From positions 62,001 through 126,000 of the forward strand of contig PGCN01000018.1 in NCBI GenBank assembly GCA_002786385.1: 64,000 nucleotides of DNA, in the 5' to 3' direction. Shown here piece after piece: positions 50,494 to 59,700 of this stretch. Source of the DNA: Flavobacterium sp. FEMGT703F (GTDB taxonomy: Bacteria; Bacteroidota; Bacteroidia; Flavobacteriales; Flavobacteriaceae). Position numbers and translations under genes: made by a program. How positions within the stretch are numbered: position 1 is the first letter of the stretch; the number at the start of each line of letters is the position of its first letter. The notes beneath the pieces were generated by a model, which was not told the origin of the DNA, did no database searches, and worked only from the letters and a program-made list of their open reading frames with translations.

Positions 50494-51594
50494 ATGTTAA
50501 AACGTTTTTTCCTCCTGTGTTCGGGTGTTGACACCCACATTGTGAACTCTTGTTCCAATGGCGAACAAAACAAATATGCAGGCATAGGCGCCACCGTATT
50601 TTTCACCGCAGTCATGGCTTTTATAGCCGCCAGTTATGCGCTTTACACCGTTTTTGACAATCTTTACACCGCCGTTTTCTTTGGCTTGGTTTGGGGATTT
50701 TTGATTTTCAATTTGGACCGATTCATTGTTTCAACCATCAAAAAAAGAGACAGCTTTCTGGATGAATTCATTCAGGCATCACCGCGAATTGTATTGGCTA
50801 TCATTATAGCAGTAGTCATTTCAAAGCCTTTGGAAATCAAAATTTTTGAAAAAGAAATCAATACCGTTTTATTGAAAGAAAAAAATGAAATGGCGATTGC
50901 CAATAAAAATCAGGTCGCCAATTACTTCAAGAGCGATGTAGATAAAAACAAGGCGGAGACAGACAGTCTGAAGTCGGCCATCAACCAAAAAGAAAAAGAA
51001 GTAGCTGCGTTATACAATGCTTATATCACTGAAGCCGAAGGTTCTGCCGGCACCAAAAAAATGGGTAAAGGACCTATTTATAAAGAGAAACGAGCCGCTC
51101 ATGATGTTGCAGTGAAACAACTTGATTCGCTAAAAATAACCAACGCGAAAATAATCGCCGAAAAAGAAGCCCGAAGCAAAACCCTGCAAGCCGACTTAGA
51201 CAAAAAGGTCTCCGAAAGTCAGCCTATAATTGACAATTTTGATGGTTTGATGGCGCGCATCAATGCGTTAGGCAAATTGCCTTGGTTGCCGTCGTTCTTC
51301 ATTATGTTGTTGTTTTTAGCCATAGAAACTTCTCCGATTTTTGCCAAATTGTTATCTCCAAAAGGCGAATACGATTTAAAGCAAGAAGACGCCGAAATGA
51401 GTTTGAAAAACATTTTAGCACAAAACCGCTACCAAAGCGAGTTACAACAAAAAACCGATGCCGATATATACGACAAAGTGTACGCCGACATCCGTGAAGA
51501 CAAAGAGGTTTACCAATACAAGAAAAAAGGGGCCATTGAATTGCTTAAACTACAAGCCGACGGTTTTGTAGCCAAGCAGAAGAAGTCGATGTAA
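50494..51594 (+). CDS. DUF4407-family membrane protein
   Basis: A 366-residue protein matching the DUF4407 pattern: an N-terminal Cys-containing segment (FLLCSGVDTHIVNSC), paired membrane helices (about 33-75), a third (about 90-110, ASPRIVLAIIIAVVISKPLEI), a long charged coiled coil (about 115-250) and a fourth helix (about 265-285, LPSFFIMLLFLAIETSPIF), then a charged tail. Function of the family is not established. Monocistronic, with a promoter box upstream and a terminator shared with the convergent PH-domain gene. Confidence 0.85.
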   Translation: MLKRFFLLCSGVDTHIVNSCSNGEQNKYAGIGATVFFTAVMAFIAASYALYTVFDNLYTAVFFGLVWGFLIFNLDRFIVSTIKKRDSFLDEFIQASPRIVLAIIIAVVISKPLEIKIFEKEINTVLLKEKNEMAIANKNQVANYFKSDVDKNKAETDSLKSAINQKEKEVAALYNAYITEAEGSAGTKKMGKGPIYKEKRAAHDVAVKQLDSLKITNAKIIAEKEARSKTLQADLDKKVSESQPIIDNFDGLMARINALGKLPWLPSFFIMLLFLAIETSPIFAKLLSPKGEYDLKQEDAEMSLKNILAQNRYQSELQQKTDADIYDKVYADIREDKEVYQYKKKGAIELLKLQADGFVAKQKKSM

Positions 51595-51615
51595 AAAAGG
51601 GATAAGTGAAAAGGA

Positions 51616-51655
51616 AAAAGGGAATAGTTAACTGTATTTTTAACTATTCCCTTTT
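51616..51655. terminator. Bidirectional intrinsic terminator
   Basis: GGAATAGTTA / TAACTATTCC perfect 10-bp stem, extended by AAAA and TTTT, between the convergent DUF4407 and PH-domain genes. Confidence 0.85.
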
Positions 51656-51676
51656 ATTTATTACTAATTTCTTAGC

Positions 51677-52381
51677 TTACATATAGCTCAGGATTTCCTT
51701 CTTCAAAGCATCGTATTCGCCTTGCAAGATCAATCCGTTGTCAAGTAATTTTTTGTAATTGCTGAGTTTTTCGAAGAGTTCGTCTTGCGACAATTCAGCC
51801 AAACCGGAACGATCATCCGGGAATTGTTTTTCGTCACGGTAACCGGATTGCGCTACCGGAATAATCTCGGCAAAGTCGGTTACTTCTTCAGTGGCCACTT
51901 CTTCCACTACCTCAGCCGTTGCGATTGGCGTTTCTATTACTTCCTCCACTTTAGGTTGTTCTTGAACTACCGGTGTCACTTGTGGATTTTTCAACAAATC
52001 TAATTGCTCTTTGGCGAAAGTATAGAGTTTTCGTGCCTGATTTTTAGGCAAATAATCTACGGTATGCGTTAAATCGGATTTGGTGGTAAAAGTAAAATCG
52101 GCACCCAAAATACCTTCTTTTACAAAGCTGGCTTCAATATCATCCCAATCGTAATCGATAAATTCCATAGACAAGCCTAAATTTTTAGGTTTGCAAAGGA
52201 TGATTCTTTTGTTGGTCACCACTATGCTGTCGGGAAACATATTCACTGCCGGTTTTTTTTGTACGGCGATGTACCCTACTTCTTCATTGCTCATCAAAAG
52301 ATTATCCAATTTAGCCGTGATTTTCTCTATCGCCTTAGGATCTTGGTCTTCGTTTAGTATTTTCTTTAAATTATCTAACAT
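51677..52381 (-). CDS. PH-domain protein with SHOCT-like C-terminus
   Basis: A 234-residue cytoplasmic protein. Residues about 30-130 form a bacterial PH-like domain (EVGYIAVQKKPAVNMFPDSIVVTNKRIILC). A Val/Glu/Thr-rich linker (VVQEQPKVEEVIETPIATAE) leads to a SHOCT-type short helical tail (LAELSQDELFEKLSNYKKLL, LQGEYDALKKEILSY). SHOCT tails often accompany membrane or oligomeric proteins; the function is unknown. Start at 52381 is supported by a TACTTTTG box 40 nt upstream. Confidence 0.82.
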   Translation of the reverse strand: MLDNLKKILNEDQDPKAIEKITAKLDNLLMSNEEVGYIAVQKKPAVNMFPDSIVVTNKRIILCKPKNLGLSMEFIDYDWDDIEASFVKEGILGADFTFTTKSDLTHTVDYLPKNQARKLYTFAKEQLDLLKNPQVTPVVQEQPKVEEVIETPIATAEVVEEVATEEVTDFAEIIPVAQSGYRDEKQFPDDRSGLAELSQDELFEKLSNYKKLLDNGLILQGEYDALKKEILSYM

Positions 52382-52420
52382 GGTAAAAAATTTCTAAGAT
52401 TTTGTATTGCTATCGCTTTG

Positions 52421-52428
52421 CAAAAGTA
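52421..52428 (-). promoter_or_regulatory. Candidate -7 box for the PH-domain gene
   Basis: TACTTTTG on the reverse strand, exact TAnnTTTG match, about 40 nt before the ATG, just after the YjbR gene ends. Confidence 0.5.
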
Positions 52429-52432
52429 ATGC

Positions 52433-52804
52433 CTAATTCTCGTTTTGAAGAATTTCATTTTGAATTTTTTTGGTCAAACTTTTGAAAACCAAATCGTAAG
52501 AATGATTGATGAGTTCACACATCATTTTATCGGAAACATCACTGTGAAACGCAATGGTATTCCAGTGGATTTTACTCATATGATAGCCCGGATTGATGGC
52601 ATCATATTCGGCTCGAAGCGCTTCTGAACGTTCCGGATCGCATTTTAAATTGAGAGACGGCGTGTTATTTTCCCATTCTTTTAAAGAAGTCAGGCAAAAC
52701 ATTTTCCCGCCTACCTTAAACACCAAAGTATCTTCATCAAACGGGAAATGTTCGGTGACACCTTTTTTGGAAAGACAGAATTCGTAGAGTTGTTGGATAT
52801 TCAT
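52433..52804 (-). CDS. MmcQ/YjbR-family protein
   Basis: A 123-residue protein with the compact YjbR fold and family motifs: an early FCLSKKGVTEHFPFDEDTLVF, a middle KVGGKMFCLTSL and MSKIHWNTIAF. YjbR proteins have a double-wing DNA-binding-like fold, but function is not established. It lies 9 nt downstream of the cyclase gene in the same direction, so the two are likely co-transcribed. Confidence 0.9.
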   Translation of the reverse strand: MNIQQLYEFCLSKKGVTEHFPFDEDTLVFKVGGKMFCLTSLKEWENNTPSLNLKCDPERSEALRAEYDAINPGYHMSKIHWNTIAFHSDVSDKMMCELINHSYDLVFKSLTKKIQNEILQNEN

Positions 52805-52813
52805 GATTTGTGT

Positions 52814-53569
52814 TTAGTCTTCAATTTTGTATAAAATCGGTTTACTTGGTGAAGCATCGTTTTCAAAAGAAGCTATTTGCAGGTTCAAAATATAGTTGCC
52901 GTCTTGCACTTCTTGGTTTACATAAATCATTTCTGTAATAGTGCAATCCAATCGAGCATCGGGGTTAAGATGATTAACGTCTTGTACATTCCAAAAGGCT
53001 TTGTGTGCTACCAATCGGCCCTCGTCTTCTTCCCTATCTACGCTGGGCAAATCAATCAGCAAATGTTTAATTCCGATTTCTCGGATAAAAGTCGCTGCGT
53101 CTTCTGACAAATATGGTGGATTGGTGTGTGAATAGTTTTTGCGTTTTTTACTCTCTTCGTTCGGCAAGGTGCGAATAATAAGTGCTTCCGGAGTTTTCCC
53201 GTTTAAAGCATTAACAATTTGAAATTTGGTGATGATAAAATCGTCTACCACACTTTCGGGCGCCACTGTAATCAACTCCGCCGAAAAGAAAAACTGTTTC
53301 AAACATTGGTTGATGCTGTAAAAAGCTTTGGTAATGTGGCCTAAACATTCGGTATGGGTGCCATGTCCGTGCGGATTAAAAAAGATGTTGTTAAAATTGG
53401 TGGAACTGCCTTCCGACACTTTCCCTACCCAATTACCAAATTTCACCGGCTCTATTACCGGTTTTTCAATATACCACGCGATAGGATTGTCCTCGGTATT
53501 GGTTAACGGAATGGAAATATCAATGGGTTTTGATAAGTCGATTTGATGGTGGTTTATAGTCGCTTTCAT
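52814..53569 (-). CDS. Cyclase-family metal-dependent hydrolase (kynurenine formamidase-like)
   Basis: A 251-residue enzyme of the cyclase/KynB superfamily. The metal site reads NPHGHGTHTECLGHI (about residues 83-97), the HxGTHxxxxxH signature, and LLIDLPSVDREEDEG follows. Members hydrolyse amides such as N-formylkynurenine; the substrate here is not identifiable. The ATG at 53569 is preferred to the TTG at 53593, which lies inside the inverted repeat of the adjacent cassette. Only 6 bp separate its start codon from that repeat, so its ribosome-binding region is supplied by the cassette end. Confidence 0.83.
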   Translation of the reverse strand: MKATINHHQIDLSKPIDISIPLTNTEDNPIAWYIEKPVIEPVKFGNWVGKVSEGSSTNFNNIFFNPHGHGTHTECLGHITKAFYSINQCLKQFFFSAELITVAPESVVDDFIITKFQIVNALNGKTPEALIIRTLPNEESKKRKNYSHTNPPYLSEDAATFIREIGIKHLLIDLPSVDREEDEGRLVAHKAFWNVQDVNHLNPDARLDCTITEMIYVNQEVQDGNYILNLQIASFENDASPSKPILYKIED

Positions 53570-53575
53570 AGGATT

Positions 53576-54043
53576 TAACCGCAAAGTGCGCAAAGAATTA
53601 CGCGGTGTTCGCGGGGGATTAAAGATTATTTACAATTCTTTTTATTCCTTTTTTATTAATAATACATTAAAATTGATTAGCAATCCTAACTTACAATTTG
53701 TCAATTTCAAATAGGTTAAGAGTTGTGCAAAATGAACATCATTCAATGTCTCAACAGATTTAACTTCTATAATCAATTTGTTTTCTACAATAATATCAAT
53801 TCTATAACCAACATCGAGCTTAACCTCTTCATAAACAAGCGGAAGTGCTTTTTGCTTCTGAACATCTAAACCATTTTTTTTTAACTCATGAAACAAACAC
53901 TCTTCATATGCGCTTTCTAAGAGCCCGGGACCTAATGCTTGGTGAACTTTTAAAGCACAATCAAATACACCTTTAGACAATTCATTTTCTGTCATAATCT
54001 TCTTGGCGTTCTTTGCTTATCTCTTTTGCGCTCTTTGCGGTTA
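53576..54043. mobile_element. GxxExxY cassette bounded by terminal inverted repeats
   Basis: Left end TAACCGCAAAGTGCGCAAA (53576-53594) and right end (54025-54043, read in reverse) TAACCGCAAAGAGCGCAAA match at 18 of 19 positions. Between them lies one gene, a GxxExxY-family PD-(D/E)XK protein. The cassette fills the whole gap between the hemW stop (2 bp away) and the cyclase start (6 bp away). No transposase and no clear target duplication were seen. Calling it mobile is inference. Confidence 0.5.
53642..53995 (-). CDS. GxxExxY-family PD-(D/E)XK nuclease-like protein
   Basis: A 117-residue protein. The family signature is GLLESAY (Gly 24, Glu 27, Tyr 30) in ALGPGLLESAYEECL. A PD-(D/E)XK nuclease core follows: Asp 67 in GYRIDIIVE and Glu 77-x-Lys 79 in LIIEVKS, then the HFAQLLTYL helix with the usual Gln. 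The family is assigned to the PD-(D/E)XK superfamily (PDDEXK_3 type), but activity and biological role are not established to my knowledge. The gene is AT-rich compared with hemW and the cyclase gene and is enclosed by inverted repeats. Confidence 0.9.
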   Translation of the reverse strand: MTENELSKGVFDCALKVHQALGPGLLESAYEECLFHELKKNGLDVQKQKALPLVYEEVKLDVGYRIDIIVENKLIIEVKSVETLNDVHFAQLLTYLKLTNCKLGLLINFNVLLIKKE

Positions 54044-54045
54044 TA

Positions 54046-55179
54046 TCATTCCAAATTTAGCAAAAATAAATCGGACGCAATTCCGTCACTTAAAAACTTC
54101 CCTCTTTTGGTGGTTCGGATAATGTTATCGTCTACAAAAAGCAAATGGTCTTCTAGGTATTTGGCGGCTTGTTGTTGTAAATAATTACGATAGTTGACAC
54201 CGAATTCGTTTTCGATTCTATCCAAAGAAACACCCCAAATGGTGCGCAAACCGGTCATGATATATTCGTTGTAACGGTCGGTTTTGGTTAAGGTTTCGAT
54301 TTCAATCGGCAATTCGTTATTGGCCAATGATTTCAGGTAAAGCGAATTGTTAGCAATGTTCCAACCACGCTTTTCTCCGTCATAACTATGCGCCGAAGGT
54401 CCGATGCCGAGGTACTTTTTGCCCAGCCAATAACTCGAATTATTCTTGGAGAAATAGCCTTCTTTCCCAAAATTAGACAGTTCGTAATGTATGAAACCGT
54501 GTTCTTCCAAAGTGTCGACCAACAAATGAAAATGCTCTTGCGCCAATTCGTCATCCAGCGGAGCAATCACCCCTTTTTGAATGAATTGATGTAAGGCAGT
54601 CTTTGGTTCAACGGTCAAAGCGTAACTCGAAATGTGCGGAATGTTATACGACAAGGCCGTTTGAATGTTTTGCAGCCATTTTTCGTGGCTCATTTCGGGC
54701 ATCCCGTAAATCAAATCGATGGTAATGTTGTCGAAATACTTTGTGGCTATTTCCAAGCATTGTTTGGCTTCGGCTACATTGTGTGCCCGATTCATTAGTT
54801 TTAAATCGTCTTCAAAAAACGATTGGATTCCGATACTTAATCGATTGACTTTGTTTTGCGACAAGGCGATAATACGTTCTTCGGATAAATCATCGGGATT
54901 GGCTTCAACCGTAATTTCGGGATTTTCAGTAACATTATAATGCTGAAACACTTCCTCAATCAACCATCTTAAATCAGCAATCTCCAATATACTGGGAGTG
55001 CCACCACCAAAGTAAATGGTTTCCACAACCTCATCCTTAAACTCGTCTTTTCGCATGGCGATTTCGTTCGCCAAAGCCGCAATCATTTCGTCTTTCTTCT
55101 TCAGGGAAGTCGAAAAGTGGAAGTCGCAGTAATGACAAGCTTGTTTGCAGAATGGAATATGAATATAAATGCCAGACAT
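54046..55179 (-). CDS. hemW: Radical SAM heme chaperone HemW
   Basis: A 377-residue radical SAM protein. The iron-sulfur cluster motif is HIPFCKQACHYCDF (Cys 11, 15, 18), with GGGTPSIL at about 66-73 and a HemW-type C-terminal domain. Older annotation calls it oxygen-independent coproporphyrinogen oxidase, but the short N-terminus and family pattern fit HemW, which inserts heme into proteins. The ATG at 55179 (MSGIYIHIP) is chosen over the TTG at 55200, because a TATATTTG box lies between them. The start codon lies inside a perfect inverted repeat. Confidence 0.9.
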   Translation of the reverse strand: MSGIYIHIPFCKQACHYCDFHFSTSLKKKDEMIAALANEIAMRKDEFKDEVVETIYFGGGTPSILEIADLRWLIEEVFQHYNVTENPEITVEANPDDLSEERIIALSQNKVNRLSIGIQSFFEDDLKLMNRAHNVAEAKQCLEIATKYFDNITIDLIYGMPEMSHEKWLQNIQTALSYNIPHISSYALTVEPKTALHQFIQKGVIAPLDDELAQEHFHLLVDTLEEHGFIHYELSNFGKEGYFSKNNSSYWLGKKYLGIGPSAHSYDGEKRGWNIANNSLYLKSLANNELPIEIETLTKTDRYNEYIMTGLRTIWGVSLDRIENEFGVNYRNYLQQQAAKYLEDHLLFVDDNIIRTTKRGKFLSDGIASDLFLLNLE

Positions 55180-55189
55180 AAGTCTGGCA
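55170..55189. promoter_or_regulatory. Palindrome over the hemW promoter box and start codon
   Basis: TGCCAGAC-ATAA-GTCTGGCA, a perfect 8-bp inverted repeat. On the reverse strand it overlaps the end of a TATATTTG box (55188-55195) and includes the hemW ATG (55177-55179). It could be an operator or an RNA hairpin hiding the start codon. Confidence 0.6.
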
Positions 55190-55217
55190 AATATATTCAA
55201 TCTATAAGACTTTGTAT

Positions 55218-56054
55218 TTAGAAATTGGTTTTAAAACTACCGTTAGTCACCTGAATCACATCAGCCGAATTGGATGGATTGGTAGCCGTTAAACTAAAGG
55301 TGCCTTCGATGACACGAATACCAAACAGCGGAAACGAATTGGACGTTACTGTTACCGTTCCTGTTGTATTGTATTCAGTGTATGAGAGTGTAGTAGTATT
55401 AAATTTTGCCAATTGCATTTTATTCATGCTGCTTGTTGTAAAGGTGTACGTTCCAGTGGAGATATCTTCGTCAACAAATTTCATGATAATTTGGTTTTCA
55501 TCGTCACTGATAAATTTTCTATCAATATTACCAAAGCCATTGTCCCAAAATGAAGTTTCATACCAGTCATTGCTTCCAATTTTACATTTCAACCCCAATC
55601 CGGTCAATAATGGTGTAGTAACCAAGTACGGCAAATCAAAAGTACCGCTAACTTGTCTTGTATCAGAATTCAGATCGTTTTCATCTGCATAAAGTGTACC
55701 TGAGAAAGAAACCTTAACCCTTCTGGTATTTTCATTAACCGAAATAAGGTTAAACGTAAAATAGTTTGATTTATAATGTTCATAGGTTTTAAAAACCTCA
55801 AATTCTTGCCAATAACTAAACTCTCCTAAGTTGCCGTATTTGTTAAATTCAATTTGCAATGATTCATCATTAGGAAGATCGGCAGTCATTACAAAAGTAT
55901 CTTCGCCTCTTTGAACGATAGGCGAACTTAAGACAACATTTGTTCCGTTGACAGACATACTGGCTTCATCAGAAGAACTTCCGCCACTATCAGAGGAACA
56001 TGAAGCAAATGCAAGAATAAGCATAAAGGAGCTTACGATTTTAATCATTTTCAT
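55218..56054 (-). CDS. Lipoprotein of unknown function
   Basis: A 278-residue lipoprotein with lipobox FASC followed by a Ser/Asp/Gly-rich linker (SSDSGGSSSDEAS), as in many Flavobacterium surface lipoproteins. The mature part is beta-rich with several aromatic strands and no recognisable catalytic motif. The start may be the first Met or the third residue (MKMIKI). It lies downstream of ruvC by 81 bp and upstream of hemW by 38 bp, but the hemW promoter suggests separate expression. Family not recognised. Confidence 0.65.
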   Translation of the reverse strand: MKMIKIVSSFMLILAFASCSSDSGGSSSDEASMSVNGTNVVLSSPIVQRGEDTFVMTADLPNDESLQIEFNKYGNLGEFSYWQEFEVFKTYEHYKSNYFTFNLISVNENTRRVKVSFSGTLYADENDLNSDTRQVSGTFDLPYLVTTPLLTGLGLKCKIGSNDWYETSFWDNGFGNIDRKFISDDENQIIMKFVDEDISTGTYTFTTSSMNKMQLAKFNTTTLSYTEYNTTGTVTVTSNSFPLFGIRVIEGTFSLTATNPSNSADVIQVTNGSFKTNF

Positions 56055-56135
56055 AAAAGGTTGGTTTAAAGAGTTAAAGTATAAATATATAATTTTTTTA
56101 ATAACTCTAAAAAAATGTGGTTTTTTTTACAAAAA

Positions 56136-56690
56136 TTATTTAGTCACTCTATTTTCATTCTGTTTTACAAAAGCATCCCAGCCGCTATAGTTTTTTCCGA
56201 CGGTAACTTTTCCGGAGTTGAAAAAATGGCAAACTGCGGCCGCCAAGCCATCGGTAGAATCGAGATTCTTTGGCAATTCTTTTAAGCCTAACAATTGTTG
56301 CAGCATTTTAGCGACTTGCTCTTTACTGGCGTTTCCGTTACCGGTGATGGCCATTTTGATTTTTTTAGGTTCGTATTCAGTTATTGGGATTTGGCGTGAT
56401 AAACCAGCGGCCATAGCCACGCCTTGGGCTCTTCCCAACTTGAGCATCGACTGAACATTCTTCCCGAAAAAAGGGGCTTCAATAGCTATTTCATCGGGAT
56501 GATGGGTTTCAATGAGTTCAATAGTACGTTCAAAAATGACCTTCAATTTAGTGTAATGATCATCATACTTGCTCAGTATCAATTCGTTTAACTGAAGAAA
56601 TTCCATCTTCTTGTTAATCACTTTAATTAATCCGAATCCCATAATGGTCGTTCCGGGGTCAATGCCTAATATGATGCGTTCGTTGGCCAA
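56136..56690 (-). CDS. ruvC: Crossover junction endodeoxyribonuclease RuvC
   Basis: A 184-residue Holliday junction resolvase. All four catalytic acids are visible: Asp 11 (LGIDPG), Glu 71 (AIEAPFFGKN), Asp 144 and Asp 147 (LDSTDGLAAAVCH). The reading frame begins with TTG at 56690; the first in-frame ATG is at residue 17, after the first catalytic Asp, and a stop lies two codons upstream. So the gene must use TTG (or ATT at 56693). No ruvA or ruvB is nearby. Confidence 0.94.
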   Translation of the reverse strand: MANERIILGIDPGTTIMGFGLIKVINKKMEFLQLNELILSKYDDHYTKLKVIFERTIELIETHHPDEIAIEAPFFGKNVQSMLKLGRAQGVAMAAGLSRQIPITEYEPKKIKMAITGNGNASKEQVAKMLQQLLGLKELPKNLDSTDGLAAAVCHFFNSGKVTVGKNYSGWDAFVKQNENRVTK

Positions 56691-56741
56691 AATCTATAGT
56701 TTTTGTTTGGTAAAAATAGGAAACAAAATGAAGCTTTCCAT

Positions 56742-56770
56742 AAAAAAAGGCCGTTTAAAAAACGACCTTT
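56742..56770 (-). terminator. Terminator after the T9SS metalloprotease gene
   Basis: Stem AAAGGCCGTTT / AAACGACCTTT with one mismatch and AAA loop, followed by a T-run on the reverse strand. Confidence 0.75.
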
Positions 56771-56791
56771 CTTTAATGAATACATTAGTAG

Positions 56792-59700
56792 TTATTGTTT
56801 GATGAATTTTTTGGTAAGCTCGTTCTTACCGTCTTTCACCTTAATCAAGTAAACACCCGATTGTAAATTGTTCAATTGAATATTCTCATTGATGAATCCG
56901 TTATTGGTGTAAACGTTTTGGTAAATCTGTCTTCCTCTGATGTCAAAAACAGCTAACTCGATGGGTTCATTAGAGGTCGAGTTGAATTGTACATTGAAAT
57001 CTCCATTATTAGGATTCGGGTACAAACTGAAATCTTTGATGGAATTCTCCTCTACACTCAAAGGAACAGCAGTTGTGCTGCACAATCTTAAACTCCAGCT
57101 ATTAATAGTTCCACCATCTTGATTGAAAGAATCTAACACTCTTAAAGTCCAAGTCCCGTTCATGTTTTGCCCGTTGAAAGCCGATAACGATTGGAACGGT
57201 TGTATAGTTCCGCTGATAGCAGGATTGGTTTGACAAACTAAAGCAGTTCCTGAATCATCAAAAGTGGCATTGATATTCAATAAACTATCACTTACACACG
57301 GCTGAGCCACTAATTGCACTTGTGTACCGGTTGGACTAATTAAGGTAATCGTCATATCGTTCACCCAAGTGTGGCTTATGTTTACAGTTACATTTACATC
57401 TGAAATTGTATTGGTAGAAGCAACGTTTAAAGTTGAATTTACCGTTACGTTTGCCGTAGTTGGAATAGTAATAGGCACATTAGTTGAAGTGAAAACCGTA
57501 CAATCAGGTAATCCGGTTTTAAATAAATTGGCTGTACTATAATTCCCTACACAAGCATTATTTTTCGGCAATACTCTCCAAACATAGTTGGTAGCATCCG
57601 CCAAACCTGTTACATCATAAGAATTAGTAGTAACGGTAGCTGAAGCTACAATATTGGTGAAATTATCATCGGTGGCCACTTGAACATCGTAAGCTGTGGC
57701 ATTCGCATTTGCCGGCCAAGTTAACGTTAAAGTAGTTGGAATTCCTGTTTGCAAATGAGCAGGATAAGTTAGTGTTTGGGTTGGGAAATTTGCATTGAAC
57801 AACTCCAAGTAAAAAGGAGCCGTTTTAGTAATCGAACCTGAAGTAGCTGTTACTGTCATGGCATAAAAACCCGGTGTAGCAGCGCCAGTATTGTTAATGG
57901 TTAGAATAACGTTTCCGTTGGCTGAAACAGTACCGGGAGAGAAAGTTCCTGTAGTTCCGGCAGGTTGCCCTGAAAGTGCTAAATTCACTGTTCCGTTAAA
58001 TCCGCCAAAAGCAGTATATGGAATCGTATAAGAAACAGAACTTCCGGTACAAATTTGTTTGTTTTGTTGCTCTGCTACTCCATTATAGGCTATAGCAAAA
58101 TCAACCGCTGGTGCTACAATAGAAAAGTTAGCATTAGAGATATCATAAAAAATATGTTTGTATCCTTTTACCATAATACGGTTAGTAGTACCAACATTAT
58201 TAGGAACAGTAATCACTTCGGAACCGTCATTCGGCACTTTACTGGCCAATTGTATCGGATAAGTAAATCCACCGTCAGTAGAAAGGAAAACATCTACATA
58301 TTGAGCATTAACTCCATTGGCCGTAGTACCGGCAACATCCCAAGTCACAGTTTGGTTAGAACCTACTGCCCAACTTACAGCGGTATTAGGCGTTGAAACT
58401 AAAAAAGGCCCGGCCACAGCATCTACAGTAACCGTCATATCATCAGAATTGGTTTGTCCTGAACCGGCAAAATTATCTCTAACGGTTAAGACAAAATTTA
58501 AAGTTCTGGCAACAGAACTCAACGCTTCTACAACAATATCCGTTCCTTGTGTTGTAGATTGGTTTGCTACGACGCGAGCCAAAGTCGGGAAATAGCGTTG
58601 CGGAGAAGAAACGGGATCATAAGAACGCCAATTGGGTCCACCCGTTTTAGTTGCAGAAGCCGCACTGGCAGCGCCTGTTTGTGTAGTAGCGGTATCGTTT
58701 TGCTCCCAGCAATAGGTCAGAGCATCTCCATTACCGTCCGAAGCCGTTCCGGTTAATACAAAAGGCGTACTTTTCGGAATCGTATAATCTAGACCGGCAT
58801 TAACTAACGGTGTAATATTGGATAAAGTCACTCTGGTAGGACAGGTTTTGCCAAACATATTGTCTTGAATTTGCTTGATCGAGGCGTAAACAAAGTAATC
58901 ATCTGAGTTAGGCTGTACGTCACGAGTAGTAATTCCGGCATAACCCATAATGGTTGATCCTGAACCCGGTTCTACATTCACGCCCGAACCTTCCACATTG
59001 TGGGAAAAGGTGTGGTTCCCACCAAACTGGTGACCCATTTCGTGCGCTACATAATCAATGTCGAAGGTATCTCCCATCGGTACACCATTAGAAGGAGAAG
59101 TAATACCGCTTCCTTTACTGCCATCTTCACAAACACAACCGATACATCCGGCATTTCCGCCACCACCGGTTGAACCAAACATGTGACCAATATCATAATT
59201 ATCTTCTCCGATAATGTTGGATAGTGTAGTTTGCAACTGACCATTCCAGTTCCCCATAGTAGTATATGGGTCTGTAGAAGCATTGGTAAAAATCACCAAG
59301 TTATTGTTGGCGATAATGTTCATGTGGACAGACAAGTCTTTTTCAAAAACACCATTCACACGTGTCATAGTAGCATTCATAGCAGCTAAAGCACCGGCTA
59401 CTGTTCCGCCGAAATATGTTGTGTACTCGGCATTACAAGACAAAGCTAATCGGAACAACAACAATTCACCCGAACTTGACATAGGCGTTTGCACATTTTG
59501 TTGTCTTTGCAAACTGTGGGCAACGGAACTGTCAACTGTTGAACAAGTAAATGGCAAAGCTCCTTTTTCACGGTTGGATTCATAAACGGCATAAACCGAA
59601 CCATCAGTTGAATAAGGTTCTATAAATTCATTTCTTTTGTCGGTTCTGAAAATCATGGCTTGCATACCGGAATCATCCATGCTCAATCGGACTTGTGCCT

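Noticed and set aside
54046..55179. Coproporphyrinogen III oxidase HemN
   Set aside because: The length and N-terminal pattern fit HemW; true HemN is longer and usually has an additional N-terminal region.
58055..58396. Forward open frame of 113 codons opposite the metalloprotease gene
   Set aside because: It is antisense to a beta-sandwich region of a confirmed gene and has no supporting signals.
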